This document shows, in pieces, positions 62,692 through 64,000 of a stretch of 64,000 nt of DNA. This DNA comes from Candidatus Yaniella excrementavium (lineage in GTDB: Bacteria; Actinomycetota; Actinomycetes; Actinomycetales; Micrococcaceae): assembly GCA_019115865.1 (NCBI GenBank), contig DXCT01000005.1, forward strand, positions 90,057 through 154,056, given 5' to 3'. Each line of letters opens with the position of its first letter. Within the stretch, counting starts at the first letter, position 1. The position numbers and the translations under genes were made by a program. The notes beneath the pieces were generated by a model. It ran no database searches. It saw only the letters and a program-made list of their open reading frames with translations, and was not told where the DNA came from.

Positions 62692-63824
62692 AGCACATCA
62701 TCGTCCCCATGGGCTTTGATTGATTCCACGGCTGCTTTGACTGACTGAGCATGCTCGGTAGTTGTGACCAACAGGGCGTCACCGGTATCAACCACCACAA
62801 TATTTTCAACACCGATCAGTGCAATCACGCGTGAAGTATCCGTCACAACAACACCACTGGCGTCATCAGCGTAGACTCGCGGTGTTTCCCCAATCACAGT
62901 CACACCGGACTCGTCAGCAGCAGGGTTCAGCCTGGCAATGGCTGCAAAGTCGCCGACGTCGTCCCAGATAAAGTCACCTGGAATCACCGCCACATCACCG
63001 GCTTCGGCCGCAGGTTCTGCTACCGCATAATCAATCGAAGTTTTCGGCAACGTCGGCCATATCTCAGCCATGGCATCATGCATGTCCCCGGCCGCTCGAG
63101 CTTTGGCAATCGCGGTTACACCCTCAAAAAGCTCCGGTTCATTTGCTTCAAGGTGCTGCAGTAGTAACCGCACAGGGGCAACGAACATCCCGGCGTTCCA
63201 AAGATGTTGGCCAGAATCAACGTAGCGCTGCGCCACATCAGACTGAGGCTTCTCAACAAACTTATCGACTTCGAATGCCGAAGGCGCCCCTTCAACCGCG
63301 AGTGATTCACCCTTCTGGATGTACCCAAAGCCTGTGGATGGATAAGTCGGTTTAATCCCGATGGTTACAATCTTCTGAGTTGTTGCGGTGGCAATGGCTT
63401 CCGCCACGGCCGTCTGAAACACCTCATCTGGGCCAATCACCTGGTCCGCAGCAAACGATCCCATGATGGCATCGGGGTCTTGCTCGAATAGCACAGCGGC
63501 TGCCAACCCGATCGCAGCAGCGGAGTCTTTTGGCTCGGGTTCTAGGATGAAATGCTCTTCGGCAACCCCGGACAGCTGATCACACACGGCATCGCGGTGA
63601 GCTTGTCCAGTGACAACCAGAATGTTGCGACCCGCCAACGGATGCAGTCGATCATAAGTGGCTCGAATCAGCGTCTGGCCTGAGCCGGTAAGGTCATGGA
63701 GAAACTTTGGTGCCGCAGCACGTGATAATGGCCACAGTCGAGTTCCGACGCCTCCGGCCGGGATAACGGCCCAGAAACGGTCAAGCCCCGGAATATGAGA
63801 TGATGAAAACTGCTGTTGGTTCAC
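62688..63824 (-). CDS. manC: Mannose-1-phosphate guanylyltransferase
   Basis: ManC makes GDP-mannose from mannose-1-P and GTP. The 378 residues hold the nucleotide loop VIPAGGVGTRLWPLSRAAAP with PKFLHDL, GSFAADQVIG, the sugar loop GFGYIQKGE, VEKPQSDVAQRY and WNAGMFV. No isomerase domain is present. The GTG at 63824 gives the usual short leader; TACAGT lies seven bases upstream, so the mRNA may be leaderless. A TTG at 63854 would add ten residues. First gene of the minus-strand nucleoside/sugar operon. Confidence 0.93.
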   Translation of the reverse strand: MNQQQFSSSHIPGLDRFWAVIPAGGVGTRLWPLSRAAAPKFLHDLTGSGQTLIRATYDRLHPLAGRNILVVTGQAHRDAVCDQLSGVAEEHFILEPEPKDSAAAIGLAAAVLFEQDPDAIMGSFAADQVIGPDEVFQTAVAEAIATATTQKIVTIGIKPTYPSTGFGYIQKGESLAVEGAPSAFEVDKFVEKPQSDVAQRYVDSGQHLWNAGMFVAPVRLLLQHLEANEPELFEGVTAIAKARAAGDMHDAMAEIWPTLPKTSIDYAVAEPAAEAGDVAVIPGDFIWDDVGDFAAIARLNPAADESGVTVIGETPRVYADDASGVVVTDTSRVIALIGVENIVVVDTGDALLVTTTEHAQSVKAAVESIKAHGDDDVL

Positions 63825-63963
63825 CCAAACTACTGTATTGCAGAACTGTGACAACTAGGTCAGGTTACCCGCAGCACCGGCTAAAATGTCGTAATCAAGA
63901 ATTGTTGACCGGTTAGTATTAGCCTAGAGCTAAGGACGCATCTCGCACCGGCGCTGAACGTGT

Positions 63964-63978
63964 GACTGATCATCAGTC
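63964..63978. promoter_or_regulatory. Perfect palindrome upstream of manC
   Basis: GACTGAT-C-ATCAGTC is a 15-base palindrome 140 bases before manC. No gene is seen in 63825-64000; a divergent gene probably begins beyond the window (often succinate dehydrogenase in relatives), and this may be its operator or one for manC. Confidence 0.35.
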
Positions 63979-64000
63979 TAGGCGCCACTTGCGTACTTTT

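Overview
This is a 64 kb stretch of core chromosome from a member of the Actinobacteria, most likely a Micrococcales/Micrococcaceae relative with moderate GC for that group. Lineage markers seen in the sequence are a WhiB regulator, a resuscitation-promoting factor, a mycothiol S-conjugate amidase (Mca), a protein O-mannosyltransferase, a LytR-CpsA-Psr protein, and the actinobacterial families DUF3499, DUF5719, DUF4245, DUF4307, DUF501 and TIGR03089. TTA leucine codons are used freely and GTG or TTG starts are common. I see no prophage, insertion sequence, CRISPR array, rRNA operon or plasmid feature. One tRNA is present.

Layout. 1-1.4 kb: start of an MMPL exporter diverging from a MarR regulator. 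1.4-8.9 kb (minus): ABC-F ATPase, an IspE homologue, KsgA, Rpf, TatD and succinate-semialdehyde dehydrogenase. 9-18 kb: DUF1648 membrane protein, ferrochelatase, RsmI, protein mannosyltransferase, acyl-CoA synthetase, and DUF1461 and SpoIIM membrane proteins. 18-28.6 kb: RDD protein, AhcY, DUF3499, a zincin relative, DUF5719, a giant membrane glycosyltransferase, WhiB, TIGR03089 and GtrA. 28.8-37.5 kb: purK-purE-LCP-manA, then glpX, DUF4245, carbonic anhydrase and fumC. 37.5-47 kb: FAD monooxygenase, prepilin peptidase, UppS, Mca, DUF4307, GreA, a possible GPP34 protein, IlvA, AI-2E permease and Bax inhibitor-1 protein. 47-50 kb: a 55-residue membrane protein and acyl-CoA genes. 50-64 kb (minus): tRNA, NDH-2, subtilase, a DUF501-Ppx fusion, DivIC, enolase, MazG, and a nucleoside/sugar cluster (add-dedA-deoA-cdd-M20-manC).

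The genes fit one theme of envelope building and central metabolism. ManA and ManC supply GDP-mannose, UppS supplies the polyprenyl carrier, and PMT, GtrA, the giant GT2 and LCP use lipid-linked sugars. Rpf and DivIC act in wall turnover and division. FumC, Eno, GlpX and NDH-2 are central carbon and respiratory enzymes. Add, DeoA and Cdd salvage nucleosides.

Most unusual points: (1) the IspE homologue at the conserved ksgA-ispE-ABC-F position has lost every catalytic motif but keeps a full-length frame; (2) the tRNA has a leucine UAA anticodon but a short class I variable loop; (3) a factor-independent terminator lies between a promoter and greA, resembling the GraL leader of E. coli; (4) DUF501 and exopolyphosphatase are fused; (5) the DUF4245 gene appears to use an ATC start. 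Several perfect palindromes lie in promoter regions.
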